Assembly (NCBI GenBank): GCA_921293015.1
Contig: OV121092.1
Span: 30,449,764-30,513,763 of the forward strand
Direction: 5' to 3'
DNA length: 64,000 bases
Source of the DNA: Phorcus lineatus
Lineage: Eukaryota; Mollusca; Gastropoda; Trochida; Trochidae
A model generated the notes under the pieces. The model saw only the letters and a list, made by a program, of their open reading frames with translations. It was not told the origin of the DNA and did no database searches. Shown here piece by piece: positions 9,433 through 19,440 of the stretch. A program made the position numbers and the translations under genes. Every line of letters starts with the position of its first letter. Positions within the stretch are counted from its first letter, which is position 1.

Positions 9433-9505
9433 CGAGCGTGCCATTATTCGAACCTGGAATCTTCTGATCCGTAGTCAGACGCGTTATCCGTTGCGCCACA
9501 CGCCC
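9433..9505 (-). pseudogene. tRNA-Arg(ACG), unit 10 copy A, B box damaged
   Basis: Plus-strand GG to TT at 9,444-9,445 breaks two adjacent T-stem pairs and the last two bases of the B box. Folding and TFIIIC binding should both suffer. The counterpart in unit 6 is intact, so the change came after the four-unit duplication. Confidence 0.75.
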
Positions 9506-9617
9506 CTCTTGCTCATTATTTTTCAGAAAGGATCCTAATATCATTGAGAAGGTCGGCTCGGATCCTGGGATGACGATATGAGTATTCTGATGAATGTAGC
9601 CTTCTAGAAACATCGTC

Positions 9618-9700
9618 AGCACGGTGGCCGAGTGGTTAAGGCGTTGGACTTAAGATCCAATGGACGTATGTCCGCGTGGGTTCGAACCCCACCCGTGCTA
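9618..9700 (+). tRNA. tRNA-Leu(TAA), unit 10
   Basis: Consensus gene. Confidence 0.97.
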
Positions 9701-9867
9701 ATGTTTTAGTAAATGATTCAAGTTCATTTTCGGCTATATAAGTGGGTTGACTAAATAAGTTTTGAGCTTAAATCTTGTCTTTGATGTTCAATAATCAACA
9801 TTTCCAATTATTTAAGTCGATGTTACAAGTCATGATAAATTTCTAGTTTTTTTGCAAAATAGTGTCA

Positions 9868-9940
9868 CGAGCGTGCCAGGATTCGAACCTGGAATCTTCT
9901 GATCCGTAGTCAGACGCGTTATCCGTTGCGCCACACGCCC
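9868..9940 (-). tRNA. tRNA-Arg(ACG), unit 10 copy B
   Basis: Consensus gene; spacer of the 'ttctagtttt' type, as in unit 6. Confidence 0.97.
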
Positions 9941-10111
9941 TATGGATACCCCAAGTGACAAAATAACACTTGAATTTCGGCATGGATGATAGGGGCGTTT
10001 AAGAATAGCAATATTTCATCCACTGACGGGCTAGTCTGAAAAATAGGGTTACTTTGATCCAACTCACCAGGAAATCTCACGCAGTTTTTTATGAAAAGAT
10101 TATAAAAGATT

Positions 10112-10184
10112 CGAGCGTGCCAGGATTCGAACCTGGAATCTTCTGATCCGTAGTCAGACGCGTTATCCGTTGCGCCACACGCCC
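10112..10184 (-). tRNA. tRNA-Arg(ACG), unit 11 copy A
   Basis: Consensus gene. Confidence 0.97.
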
Positions 10185-10296
10185 CTCTTGCTCATTATTT
10201 TTCAGAAAGGATCCTAATATCATTGAGAAGGTCGGCTCGGATCCTGGGATGACGATATGAGTATTCTGATGAATGTAGCCTTCTAGAAACATCGTC

Positions 10297-10379
10297 AGCA
10301 CGGTGGCCGAGTGGTTAAGGCGTTGGACTTAAGATCCAATGGACGTATGTCCGCGTGGGTTCGAACCCCACCCGTGCTA
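10297..10379 (+). tRNA. tRNA-Leu(TAA), unit 11
   Basis: Consensus gene. Confidence 0.97.
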
Positions 10380-10545
10380 ATGTTTTAGTAAATGATTCAA
10401 GTTCATTTTCGGCTATATAAGTGGGTTGACTAAATAAGTTTTGAGCTTAAATCTTGTCTTTGATGTTCAATAATCAACATTTCCAATTATTTAAGTCGAT
10501 ATTACAAGTCATGATAAAAATTATTTTTTTTGCAAAATAGTGTCA

Positions 10546-10618
10546 CGAGCGTGCCAGGATTCGAACCTGGAATCTTCTGATCCGTAGTCAGACGCGTTAT
10601 CCGTTGCGCCACACGCCC
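10546..10618 (-). tRNA. tRNA-Arg(ACG), unit 11 copy B
   Basis: Consensus gene. Its 5' flank has a 1-bp deletion (tttatcc for tttgatcc) shared with unit 13. Confidence 0.97.
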
Positions 10619-10788
10619 TATGGATACCCCAAGTGACAAAATAACACTTGAATTTCGGCATGGATGATAGGGGCGTTTAAGAATAGCAATATTTCATCCA
10701 CTGACGGGCTAGTCTGAAAAATAGGGTTACTTTATCCAACTCACCAGGAAATCTCACGCAGTTTTTTATGAAAAGATTATAAAAGATT

Positions 10789-10861
10789 CGAGCGTGCCAG
10801 GATTCGAACCTGGAATCTTCTGATCCGTAGTCAGACGCGTTATCCGTTGCGCCACACGCCC
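10789..10861 (-). tRNA. tRNA-Arg(ACG), unit 12 copy A
   Basis: Consensus gene. Confidence 0.97.
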
Positions 10862-10973
10862 CTCTTGCTCATTATTTTTCAGAAAGGATCCTAATATCAT
10901 TGAGAAGGTCGGCTCGGATCCTGGGATGACGATATGAGTATTCTGATGAATGTAGCCTTCTAGAAACATCGTC

Positions 10974-11056
10974 AGCACGGTGGCCGAGTGGTTAAGGCGT
11001 TGGACTTAAGATCCAATGGACGTATGTCCGCGTGGGTTCGAACCCCACCCGTGCTA
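10974..11056 (+). tRNA. tRNA-Leu(TAA), unit 12
   Basis: Consensus gene. Confidence 0.97.
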
Positions 11057-11222
11057 ATGTTTTAGTAAATGATTCAAGTTCATTTTCGGCTATATAAGTG
11101 GGTTGACTAAATAAGTTTTGAGCTTAAATCTTGTCTTTGATGTTCAATAATCAACATTTCCAATTATTTAAGTCGATGTTACAAGTCATGATAAAAATTA
11201 TTTTTTTTGCAAAATAGTGTCA

Positions 11223-11295
11223 CGAGCGTGCCAGGATTCGAACCTGGAATCTTCTGATCCGTAGTCAGACGCGTTATCCGTTGCGCCACACGCCC
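11223..11295 (-). tRNA. tRNA-Arg(ACG), unit 12 copy B
   Basis: Consensus gene. Confidence 0.97.
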
Positions 11296-11466
11296 TATGG
11301 ATACCCCAAGTGACAAAATAACACTTGAATTTCGGCATGGATGATAGGGGCGTTTAAGAATAGCAATATTTCATCCACTGACGGGCTAGTCTGAAAAATA
11401 GGGTTACTTTGATCCAACTCACCAGGAAATCTCACGCAGTTTTTTATGAAAAGATTATAAAAGATT

Positions 11467-11539
11467 CGAGCGTGCCAGGATTCGAACCTGGAATCTTCTG
11501 ATCCGTAGTCAGACGCGTTATCCGTTGCGCCACACGCCC
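11467..11539 (-). tRNA. tRNA-Arg(ACG), unit 13 copy A
   Basis: Consensus gene. Confidence 0.97.
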
Positions 11540-11651
11540 CTCTTGCTCATTATTTTTCAGAAAGGATCCTAATATCATTGAGAAGGTCGGCTCGGATCCT
11601 GGGATGACGATATGAGTATTCTGATGAATGTAGCCTTCTAGAAACATCGTC

Positions 11652-11734
11652 AGCACGGTGGCCGAGTGGTTAAGGCGTTGGACTTAAGATCCAATGGACG
11701 TATGTCCGCGTGGGTTCGAACCCCACCCGTGCTA
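11652..11734 (+). tRNA. tRNA-Leu(TAA), unit 13
   Basis: Consensus gene. Confidence 0.97.
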
Positions 11735-11900
11735 ATGTTTTAGTAAATGATTCAAGTTCATTTTCGGCTATATAAGTGGGTTGACTAAATAAGTTTTGAG
11801 CTTAAATCTTGTCTTTGATGTTCAATAATCAACATTTCCAATTATTTAAGTCGATGTTACAAGTCATGATAAAAATTATTTTTTTTGCAAAATAGTGTCA

Positions 11901-11973
11901 CGAGCGTGCCAGGATTCGAACCTGGAATCTTCTGATCCGTAGTCAGACGCGTTATCCGTTGCGCCACACGCCC
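11901..11973 (-). tRNA. tRNA-Arg(ACG), unit 13 copy B
   Basis: Consensus gene with the same 1-bp flank deletion as unit 11. Confidence 0.97.
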
Positions 11974-12143
11974 TATGGATACCCCAAGTGACAAAATAAC
12001 ACTTGAATTTCGGCATGGATGATAGGGGCGTTTAAGAATAGCAATATTTCATCCACTGACGGGCTAGTCTGAAAAATAGGGTTACTTTATCCAACTCACC
12101 AGGAAATCTCACGCAGTTTTTTATGAAAAGATTATAAAAGATT

Positions 12144-12216
12144 CGAGCGTGCCAGGATTCGAACCTGGAATCTTCTGATCCGTAGTCAGACGCGTTATCC
12201 GTTGCGCCACACGCCC
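12144..12216 (-). tRNA. tRNA-Arg(ACG), unit 14 copy A
   Basis: Consensus gene. Confidence 0.97.
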
Positions 12217-12328
12217 CTCTTGCTCATTATTTTTCAGAAAGGATCCTAATATCATTGAGAAGGTCGGCTCGGATCCTGGGATGACGATATGAGTATTCTG
12301 ATGAATGTAGCCTTCTAGAAACATCGTC

Positions 12329-12411
12329 AGCACGGTGGCCGAGTGGTTAAGGCGTTGGACTTAAGATCCAATGGACGTATGTCCGCGTGGGTTCGAACCC
12401 CACCCGTGCTA
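12329..12411 (+). tRNA. tRNA-Leu(TAA), unit 14
   Basis: Consensus gene. Confidence 0.97.
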
Positions 12412-12577
12412 ATGTTTTAGTAAATGATTCAAGTTCATTTTCGGCTATATAAGTGGGTTGACTAAATAAGTTTTGAGCTTAAATCTTGTCTTTGATGTTC
12501 AATAATCAACATTTCCAATTATTTAAGTCGATGTTACAAGTCATGATAAAAATTATTTTTTTTGCAAAATAGTTTCA

Positions 12578-12650
12578 CGAGCGTGCCAGGATTCGAACCT
12601 GGAATCTTCTGATCCGTAGTCAGACGCGTTATCCGTTGCGCCACACGCCC
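12578..12650 (-). tRNA. tRNA-Arg(ACG), unit 14 copy B
   Basis: Consensus gene; private G to T change in the 3' flank. Confidence 0.97.
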
Positions 12651-12821
12651 TATGGATACCCCAAGTGACAAAATAACACTTGAATTTCGGCATGGATGAT
12701 AGGGGCGTTTAAGAATAGCAATATTTCATCCACTGACGGGCTAGTCTGAAAAATAGGGTTACTTTGATCCAACTCACCAGGAAATCTCACGCAGTTTTTT
12801 ATGAAAAGATTATAAAAGATT

Positions 12822-12894
12822 CGAGCGTGCCAGGATTCGAACCTGGAATCTTCTGATCCGTAGTCAGACGCGTTATCCGTTGCGCCACACGCCC
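12822..12894 (-). tRNA. tRNA-Arg(ACG), unit 15 copy A
   Basis: Consensus gene. Confidence 0.97.
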
Positions 12895-13006
12895 CTCTTG
12901 CTCATTATTTTTCAGAAAGGATCCTAATATCATTGAGAAGGTCGGCTCGGATCCTGGGATGACGATATGAGTATTCTGATGAATGTAGCCTTCTAGAAAC
13001 ATCGTC

Positions 13007-13089
13007 AGCACGGTGGCCGAGTGGTTAAGGCGTTGGACTTAAGATCCAATGGACGTATGTCCGCGTGGGTTCGAACCCCACCCGTGCTA
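13007..13089 (+). tRNA. tRNA-Leu(TAA), unit 15
   Basis: Consensus gene. Confidence 0.97.
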
Positions 13090-13254
13090 ATGTTTTAGTA
13101 AATGATTCAAGTTCATTTTCGGCTATATAAGTGGGTTGACTAAATAAGTTTTGAGCTTAAATCTTGTCTTTGATGTTCAATAATCAACATTTCCAATTAT
13201 TTAAGTCGATGTTACAAGTCATGATAAAAATTATTTTTTTGCAAAATAGTGTCA

Positions 13255-13327
13255 CGAGCGGGCCAGGATTCGAACCTGGAATCTTCTGATCCGTAGTCAG
13301 ACGCGTTATCCGTTGCGCCACACGCCC
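13255..13327 (-). tRNA. tRNA-Arg(ACG), unit 15 copy B, acceptor variant
   Basis: Plus-strand T to G at 13,261 (A67 to C) breaks the T6-A67 acceptor pair. Confidence 0.88.
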
Positions 13328-13498
13328 TATGGATACCCCAAGTGACAAAATAACACTTGAATTTCGGCATGGATGATAGGGGCGTTTAAGAATAGCAATA
13401 TTTCATCCACTGACGGGCTAGTCTGAAAAATAGGGTTACTTTGATCCAACTCACCAGGAAATCTCACGCAGTTTTTTATGAAAAGATTATAAAAGATT

Positions 13499-13571
13499 CG
13501 AGCGTGCCAGGATTCGAACCTGGAATCTTCTGATCCGTAGTCAGACGCGTTATCCGTTGCGCCACACGCCC
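13499..13571 (-). tRNA. tRNA-Arg(ACG), unit 16 copy A
   Basis: Consensus gene. Confidence 0.97.
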
Positions 13572-13683
13572 CTCTTGCTCATTATTTTTCAGAAAGGATC
13601 CTAATATCATTGAGAAGGTCGGCTCGGATCCTGGGATGACGATATGAGTATTCTGATGAATGTAGCCTTCTAGAAACATCGTC

Positions 13684-13766
13684 AGCACGGTGGCCGAGTG
13701 GTTAAGGCGTTGGACTTAAGATCCAATGGACGTATGTCCGCGTGGGTTCGAACCCCACCCGTGCTA
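13684..13766 (+). tRNA. tRNA-Leu(TAA), unit 16
   Basis: Consensus gene. Confidence 0.97.
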
Positions 13767-13931
13767 ATGTTTTAGTAAATGATTCAAGTTCATTTTCGGC
13801 TATATAAGTGGGTTGACTAAATAAGTTTTGAGCTTAAATCTTGTCTTTGATGTTCAATAATCAACATTTCCAATTATTTAAGTCGATGTTACAAGTCATG
13901 ATAAATTTCTTTTTTTTGCAAAATAGTGTCA

Positions 13932-14004
13932 CGAGCGTGCCAGGATTCGAACCTGGAATCTTCTGATCCGTAGTCAGACGCGTTATCCGTTGCGCCACAC
14001 GCCC
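13932..14004 (-). tRNA. tRNA-Arg(ACG), unit 16 copy B
   Basis: Consensus gene. From here to the right edge the spacer is the 'aatttctttt' type again. Confidence 0.97.
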
Positions 14005-14175
14005 TATGGATACCCCAAGTGACAAAATAACACTTGAATTTCGGCATGGATGATAGGGGCGTTTAAGAATAGCAATATTTCATCCACTGACGGGCTAGTC
14101 TGAAAAATAGGGTTACTTTGATCCAACTCACCAGGAAATCTCACGCAGTTTTTTATGAAAAGATTATAAAAGATT

Positions 14176-14248
14176 CGAGCGTGCCAGGATTCGAACCTGG
14201 AATCTTCTGATCCGTAGTCAGACGCGTTATCCGTTGCGCCACACGCCC
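14176..14248 (-). tRNA. tRNA-Arg(ACG), unit 17 copy A
   Basis: Consensus gene. Confidence 0.97.
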
Positions 14249-14360
14249 CTCTTGCTCATTATTTTTCAGAAAGGATCCTAATATCATTGAGAAGGTCGGC
14301 TCGGATCCTGGGATGACGATATGAGTATTCTGATGAATGTAGCCTTCTAGAAACATCGTC

Positions 14361-14443
14361 AGCACGGTGGCCGAGTGGTTAAGGCGTTGGACTTAAGATC
14401 CAATGGACGTATGTCCGCGTGGGTTCGAACCCCACCCGTGCTA
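14361..14443 (+). tRNA. tRNA-Leu(TAA), unit 17
   Basis: Consensus; last fully consensus Leu gene before the right edge. Confidence 0.97.
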
Positions 14444-14608
14444 ATGTTTTAGTAAATGATTCAAGTTCATTTTCGGCTATATAAGTGGGTTGACTAAATA
14501 AGTTTTGAGCTTAAATCTTGTCTTTGATGTTCAATAATCAACATTTCCAATTATTTAAGTCGATGTTACAAGTCATGATAAATTTCTTTTTTTTGCAAAA
14601 TAGTGTCA

Positions 14609-14681
14609 CGAGCGTGCCAGGATTCGAACCTGGAATCTTCTGATCCGTAGTCAGACGCGTTATCCGTTGCGCCACACGCCC
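14609..14681 (-). tRNA. tRNA-Arg(ACG), unit 17 copy B
   Basis: Consensus gene. Confidence 0.97.
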
Positions 14682-14852
14682 TATGGATACCCCAAGTGAC
14701 AAAATAACACTTGAATTTCGGCATGGATGATAGGGGCGTTTAAGAATAGCAATATTTCATCCACTGACGGGCTAGTCTGAAAAATAGGGTTACTTTGATC
14801 CAACTCACCAGGAAATCTCACGCAGTTTTTTATGAAAAGATTATAAAAGATT

Positions 14853-14925
14853 CGAGCGTGCCAGGATTCGAACCTGGAATCTTCTGATCCGTAGTCAGAC
14901 GCGTTATCCGTTGCGCCACACGCCC
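14853..14925 (-). tRNA. tRNA-Arg(ACG), unit 18 copy A
   Basis: Consensus gene. Confidence 0.97.
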
Positions 14926-15037
14926 CTCTTGCTCATTATTTTTCAGAAAGGATCCTAATATCATTGAGAAGGTCGGCTCGGATCCTGGGATGACGATATG
15001 AGTATTCTGATGAATGTAGCCTTCTAGAAACATCGTC

Positions 15038-15120
15038 AGCACGGTGGCCGAGTGGTTAAGGCGTTGGACTTAAGATCCAATGGACGTATGTCCACGTGGG
15101 TTCGAACCCCACCCGTGCTA
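15038..15120 (+). tRNA. tRNA-Leu(TAA), unit 18, mild variant
   Basis: G to A at 15,094 between the variable arm and T stem. It breaks no stem pair and is shared with units 19 and 20. Confidence 0.95.
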
Positions 15121-15285
15121 ATGTTTTAGTAAATGATTCAAGTTCATTTTCGGCTATATAAGTGGGTTGACTAAATAAGTTTTGAGCTTAAATCTTGTCT
15201 TTGATGTTCAATAATCAACATTTCCAATTATTTAAGTCGATGTTACAAGTCATGATAAATTTCTTTTTTTTGCAAAATAGTGTCA

Positions 15286-15358
15286 CGAGCGTGCCAGGAT
15301 TCGAACCTGGAATCTTCTGATCCGTAGTCAGACGCGTTATCCGTTGCGCCACACGCCC
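15286..15358 (-). tRNA. tRNA-Arg(ACG), unit 18 copy B
   Basis: Consensus gene. Confidence 0.97.
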
Positions 15359-15529
15359 TATGGATACCCCAAGTGACAAAATAACACTTGAATTTCGGCA
15401 TGGATGATAGGGGCGTTTAAGAATAGCAATATTTCATCCACTGACGGGCTAGTCTGAAAAATAGGGTTACTTTGATCCAACTCACCAGGAAATCTCACGC
15501 AGTTTTTTATGAAAAGATTATAAAAGATT

Positions 15530-15602
15530 CGAGCGTGCCAGGATTCGAACCTGGAATCTTCTGATCCGTAGTCAGACGCGTTATCCGTTGCGCCACACGC
15601 CC
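15530..15602 (-). tRNA. tRNA-Arg(ACG), unit 19 copy A
   Basis: Consensus gene. Confidence 0.97.
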
Positions 15603-15714
15603 CTCTTGCTCATTATTTTTCAGAAAGGATCCTAATATCATCGAGAAGGTCGGCTCGGATCCTGGGATGACGATATGAGTATTCTGATGAATGTAGCCTT
15701 CTAGAAACATCGTC

Positions 15715-15797
15715 AGCACGGTGGCCGAGTGGTTAAGGCGTTGGACTTAAGATCCAATGGACGTATGTCCACGTGGGTTAGAACCCCACCCGTGCTA
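15715..15797 (+). pseudogene. tRNA-Leu(TAA), unit 19, B box C56A
   Basis: This copy carries the unit 18 change plus C to A at 15,780, so the T loop reads TTAGAAC for TTCGAAC. C56 is nearly invariant: it pairs with G19 in the folded tRNA and is central to TFIIIC binding of the B box. The gene is probably poorly transcribed. Confidence 0.75.
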
Positions 15798-15962
15798 ATG
15801 TTTTAGTAAATGATTCAAGTTCATTTTCGGCTATATAAGTGGGTTGACTAAATAAGTTTTGAGCTTAAATCTTGTCTTTGATGTTCAATAATCAACATTT
15901 CCAATTATTTAAGTCGATGTTACAAGTCATGATAAATTTCTTTTTTTTGCAAAATAGTGTCA

Positions 15963-16035
15963 CGAGCGTGCCAGGATTCGAACCTGGAATCTTCTGATCC
16001 GTAGTCAGACGCGTTATCCGTTGCGCCACACGCCC
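15963..16035 (-). tRNA. tRNA-Arg(ACG), unit 19 copy B
   Basis: Consensus gene. Confidence 0.97.
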
Positions 16036-16206
16036 TATGGATACCCCAAGTGACAAAATAACACTTGAATTTCGGCATGGATGATAGGGGCGTTTAAGAA
16101 TAGCAATATTTCATCCACTGACGGGCTAGTCTGAAAAATAGGGTTACTTTGATCCAACTCACCAGGAAATCTCACGCAGTTTTTTATGAAAAGATTATAA
16201 AAGATT

Positions 16207-16279
16207 CGAGCGTGCCAGGATTCGAACCTGGAATCTTCTGATCCGTAGTCAGACGCGTTATCCGTTGCGCCACACGCCC
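16207..16279 (-). tRNA. tRNA-Arg(ACG), unit 20 copy A
   Basis: Consensus gene. Confidence 0.97.
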
Positions 16280-16391
16280 CTCTTGCTCATTATTTTTCAG
16301 AAAGGATCCTAATATCATCGAGAAGGTCGGCTCGGATCCTGGGATGACGATATGAGTATTCTGATGAATGTAGCCTTCTAGAAACATCGTC

Positions 16392-16474
16392 AGCACGGTG
16401 GCCGAGTGGTTAAGGCGTTGGACTTAAGATCCAATGGACGTATGTCCACGTGGGTTAGAACCCCACCCGTGCTA
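16392..16474 (+). pseudogene. tRNA-Leu(TAA), unit 20, B box C56A
   Basis: Same two changes as unit 19, at 16,448 and 16,457; the two units are recent duplicates. Confidence 0.75.
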
Positions 16475-16639
16475 ATGTTTTAGTAAATGATTCAAGTTCA
16501 TTTTCGGCTATATAAGTGGGTTGACTAAATAAGTTTTGAGCTTAAATCTTGTCTTTGATGTTCAATAATCAACATTTCCAATTATTTAAGTCGATGTTAC
16601 AAGTCATGATAAATTTCTTTTTTTTGCAAAATAGTGTCA

Positions 16640-16712
16640 CGAGCGTGCCAGGATTCGAACCTGGAATCTTCTGATCCGTAGTCAGACGCGTTATCCGTTG
16701 CGCCACACGCCC
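16640..16712 (-). tRNA. tRNA-Arg(ACG), unit 20 copy B
   Basis: Consensus gene. Confidence 0.97.
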
Positions 16713-16883
16713 TATGGATACCCCAAGTGACAAAATAACACTTGAATTTCGGCATGGATGATAGGGGCGTTTAAGAATAGCAATATTTCATCCACTGACG
16801 GGCTAGTCTGAAAAATAGGGTTACTTTGATCCAACTCACCAGGAAATCTCACGCAGTTTTTTATGAAAAGATTATAAAAGATT

Positions 16884-16956
16884 CGAGCGTGCCAGGATTC
16901 GAACCTGGAATCTTCTGATCCGTAGTCAGACGCGTTATCCGTTGCGCCACACGCCC
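16884..16956 (-). tRNA. tRNA-Arg(ACG), unit 21 copy A
   Basis: Consensus; the last intact gene of the array. Confidence 0.97.
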
Positions 16957-17068
16957 CTCTTGCTCATTATTTTTCAGAAAGGATCCTAATATCATCGAGA
17001 AGGTCGGCTCGGATCCTGGGATGACGATATGAGTATTCTGATGAATGTAGCCTTCTAGAAACATCGTC

Positions 17069-17099
17069 AGCACGGTGGCCGAGTGGTAAAGTCGTTGGA
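17069..17099 (+). pseudogene. tRNA-Leu(TAA), unit 21, truncated
   Basis: Only the acceptor 5' strand, D arm (with two changes) and start of the anticodon stem remain. Sequence after about 17,099 is unrelated, apart from a displaced spacer piece at 17,118-17,140. Confidence 0.9.
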
Positions 17100-17145
17100 A
17101 GTACATTCAAATTTTGCACCAGGAAATCTCATGCAGTTTATTGTT

Positions 17146-18020
17146 AAGGCGTTTGACCGTTAATTAGTTTTAATAAGGTGTATTTTTGTTTGCTTTATGT
17201 ATTTTTAAAATAAATTTTCACCAATGATATTTGTCGAAATAAGTTTCTTCTTATCTGTACCTACCATACGGATTTCTGACAATATTTTTTTTACTCCAGT
17301 TTTGTATATACTATATATTTTATTCTACTTATTTATGTTGTTACAAAGGTGTTTTAATCCTCCAACATTGTTATATTGTGTTCATTGACTTTTATATACT
17401 GAACAGTCTATCGATTTTTCTATGTATTCATTCGCGGATTTCAAACCATTTAAATCTTCTGGATGACATTACATTTTAGTTGTTTATTTTGTTAAATGAT
17501 TAGCATTCGCTGACCGTTTCAAGCCGTTACTTAATATTAACAGAGATTCCGTAGTTGTGGTTTTCATGGTATCTTATTTGACATCATATGTGAAGATATT
17601 CATATATGACATCTCGCTTATTCGTTATAAAACACCAAAAACATGACAATTTCACAGCATGAAATTCAATGAATATTTACAAGCTTGTTTAATTGTGTAG
17701 AAGCCGATTTTAAACATACAAGTTATATGCATAAAAGTAATATTACCTTTCAAAATTATTTACTGAAGTTTTATATTTTACCTGATTAGATAAGTTACAA
17801 AAAATAGGATAGACTAATTGTAGCGGGCCATTGTCCGGTTTTCGGTTAGAAGACCGACTTTTTACCTTATAATGTAACTGTTGAATAAATTAACATGAAA
17901 ATGATAGACTCTTTCTCTACATGAAATAACAGCATTTATAAACCCTGGCAAACATGGCAAAGGTGTCTCCAACACATGTATTTGAAAGTTTTCTCCGCTG
18001 CGTAAGCTACTTGAAATATC
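17146..18020. other. AT-rich DNA, no gene seen
   Basis: No open frame of note and no exon with good splice sites. Around 17,821 a short 'tagcgggcc' motif recurs that is also in the repeat family at 19,205 and 43,491. Confidence 0.5.
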
Positions 18021-18023
18021 ACT

Positions 18024-18188
18024 TTTTGGATGATGATGATCATGATGACAACGACGACGACGATGATGACGACGACAACAACATCAACAGCATTAACAAC
18101 ACTATTAATGATGATGATGATGGTGCTGATGATGCTGATGCTGATGCTGCTGCTGCTGATAATGATGATGATGATGATGATGATAATG

Positions 18189-18238
<50 letters not shown>

Positions 18239-18262
18239 GGTGATGATGATGATGATGAAAAT
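18024..18262. repeat. GAT/GAC trinucleotide microsatellite
   Basis: Imperfect (GAT)n mixed with GAC, GCT and AAC triplets. The length is a multiple of three in all frames, so it yields long low-complexity frames (Asp-, Met- or Ile-rich) on both strands, none of which looks like a gene. Confidence 0.95.
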
Positions 18263-18689
18263 AATATTTATGCTTATTTCACGCTCTATGAGCACAAGTT
18301 TGCATTTAATTTCAATGCTCTCTGCTTCTGCCATTAAGTGACGATCCGGGACTTAAAGGCACTATAACATGCTTTTCGGTTCAAATTGGCTTTTGTAAGG
18401 CACATTAGGATATAGGTTCTTACTTAAATTATACCTTTTCAAGAAAAGACAGAAGCAATAGGTTTTGGGACAAATGAGAGCTTTTATTACATAACATGAA
18501 GCAATGCCAAATTAGGCGAGTAATTAATAATAATGAGATATTATTAGATAAATATCAATTACCAATTATGCAATAATAATGAAATGTAGTTTTGTAATAT
18601 AATGTAACAAAGCTCCTATACTAACTACAACTAAATAAAAGTAAGCTTATAAATACATGTATATATATACATGTATATATATAAGGAGA

Positions 18690-18880
18690 GGGTGGGTGGG
18701 AACTAAAAATGATTGCTGCCGGCATGGGGTCTCAAGCACGACTGACTGTAGTGCGTACCGAGAAACTCTGGTACCCAAAGGGAGCCTGCTATTGGTCAGT
18801 CTTTTCCCGCCATCACTTCTTTTTGTGACGGGCTGTTACAAAACGTCACAAACGTACGTTGTTTTATGACGTCACATGCA
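18690..18880. promoter_or_regulatory. possible promoter-like block
   Basis: A GC-richer patch in AT-rich surroundings, with an inverted CCAAT box (attgg near 18,791) and a palindromic cAMP-response element TGACGTCA near 18,868. No transcript or coding exon can be tied to it; it may be part of a repeat. Confidence 0.2.
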
Positions 18881-19204
18881 ATAAAATAATTGAAATGTAA
18901 GCAAAACTAATTTGTTCATTTATGAAAAACGTCTTCACTGGTTATTACATATTGATGTTCAAAACAAAATTAATGTCATTCAGATGAATGGTAAAACAAT
19001 TATGATAGACGAAACTGTTTTGAAATAATATATGCCACATATTTTGTATTCCTTTTGAAAGTGGGGAACGATATCATTCGAAACTACGAGAGCCACGCGT
19101 GGCGACTAGTGAGTGTAACGGAGAGTAACGGAGAGGGTCGAGGTGTTTCGAATGGAACGATATGTTTCAATGAGCTTTGTCATCTTAAATGATTCGACAA
19201 GTGT

Positions 19205-19440
19205 CTGTGACGTCATAAAAGTATTGTTCATGACGTCACTGTAGCGGGCCGTCTAAAGGGAGGTAGACCATTTTCTGAATATGTCCATGCGTTTATGACG
19301 GAAGAGAACCGGTAATAAAGAAATGATTACACTCGGAAATGACTTTTACGAAACTCGTGCGAATTTCTGTATCGGCTCTCTCACGGGTAATACAAAAATA
19401 TATTGCGATATGAAAATGATATTGCAATACTTGTATTGCA
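19205..19440 (+). repeat. dispersed repeat family R1, copy 1
   Basis: Shares long segments with 43,491-43,750, including the tgacgtcactgtagcgggcc block and the segment around acgaaactcgtgcgaattt. In this copy the right-hand palindrome arm is degraded. Confidence 0.8.

Larger units (their letters stand above)
1..17145. repeat. tandem array of Arg-Leu-Arg tRNA units
   Basis: About 22 head-to-tail units of 677-679 bp, interrupted once by a LINE. Each unit holds tRNA-Arg copy A (minus), tRNA-Leu (plus, divergent from A across a 112-bp spacer) and tRNA-Arg copy B (minus, convergent with Leu across about 165 bp). A run of T suitable for Pol III termination lies just past each gene: 4 nt after Leu, about 5 nt after Arg A and about 9 nt after Arg B. 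Units are nearly identical; most differences are single bases and the length of one T run before copy B. This points to recent amplification and homogenisation. The left end lies outside the window. The right end is a rearranged unit: a broken tRNA-Leu at 17,069 is followed by a displaced piece of unit spacer near 17,118-17,140, and then unrelated AT-rich DNA. Confidence 0.95.

Noticed and set aside
17936-18341. Asp-rich, Met-rich and Ile-rich frames
   Set aside because: All are readings of one GAT-type microsatellite in different frames.
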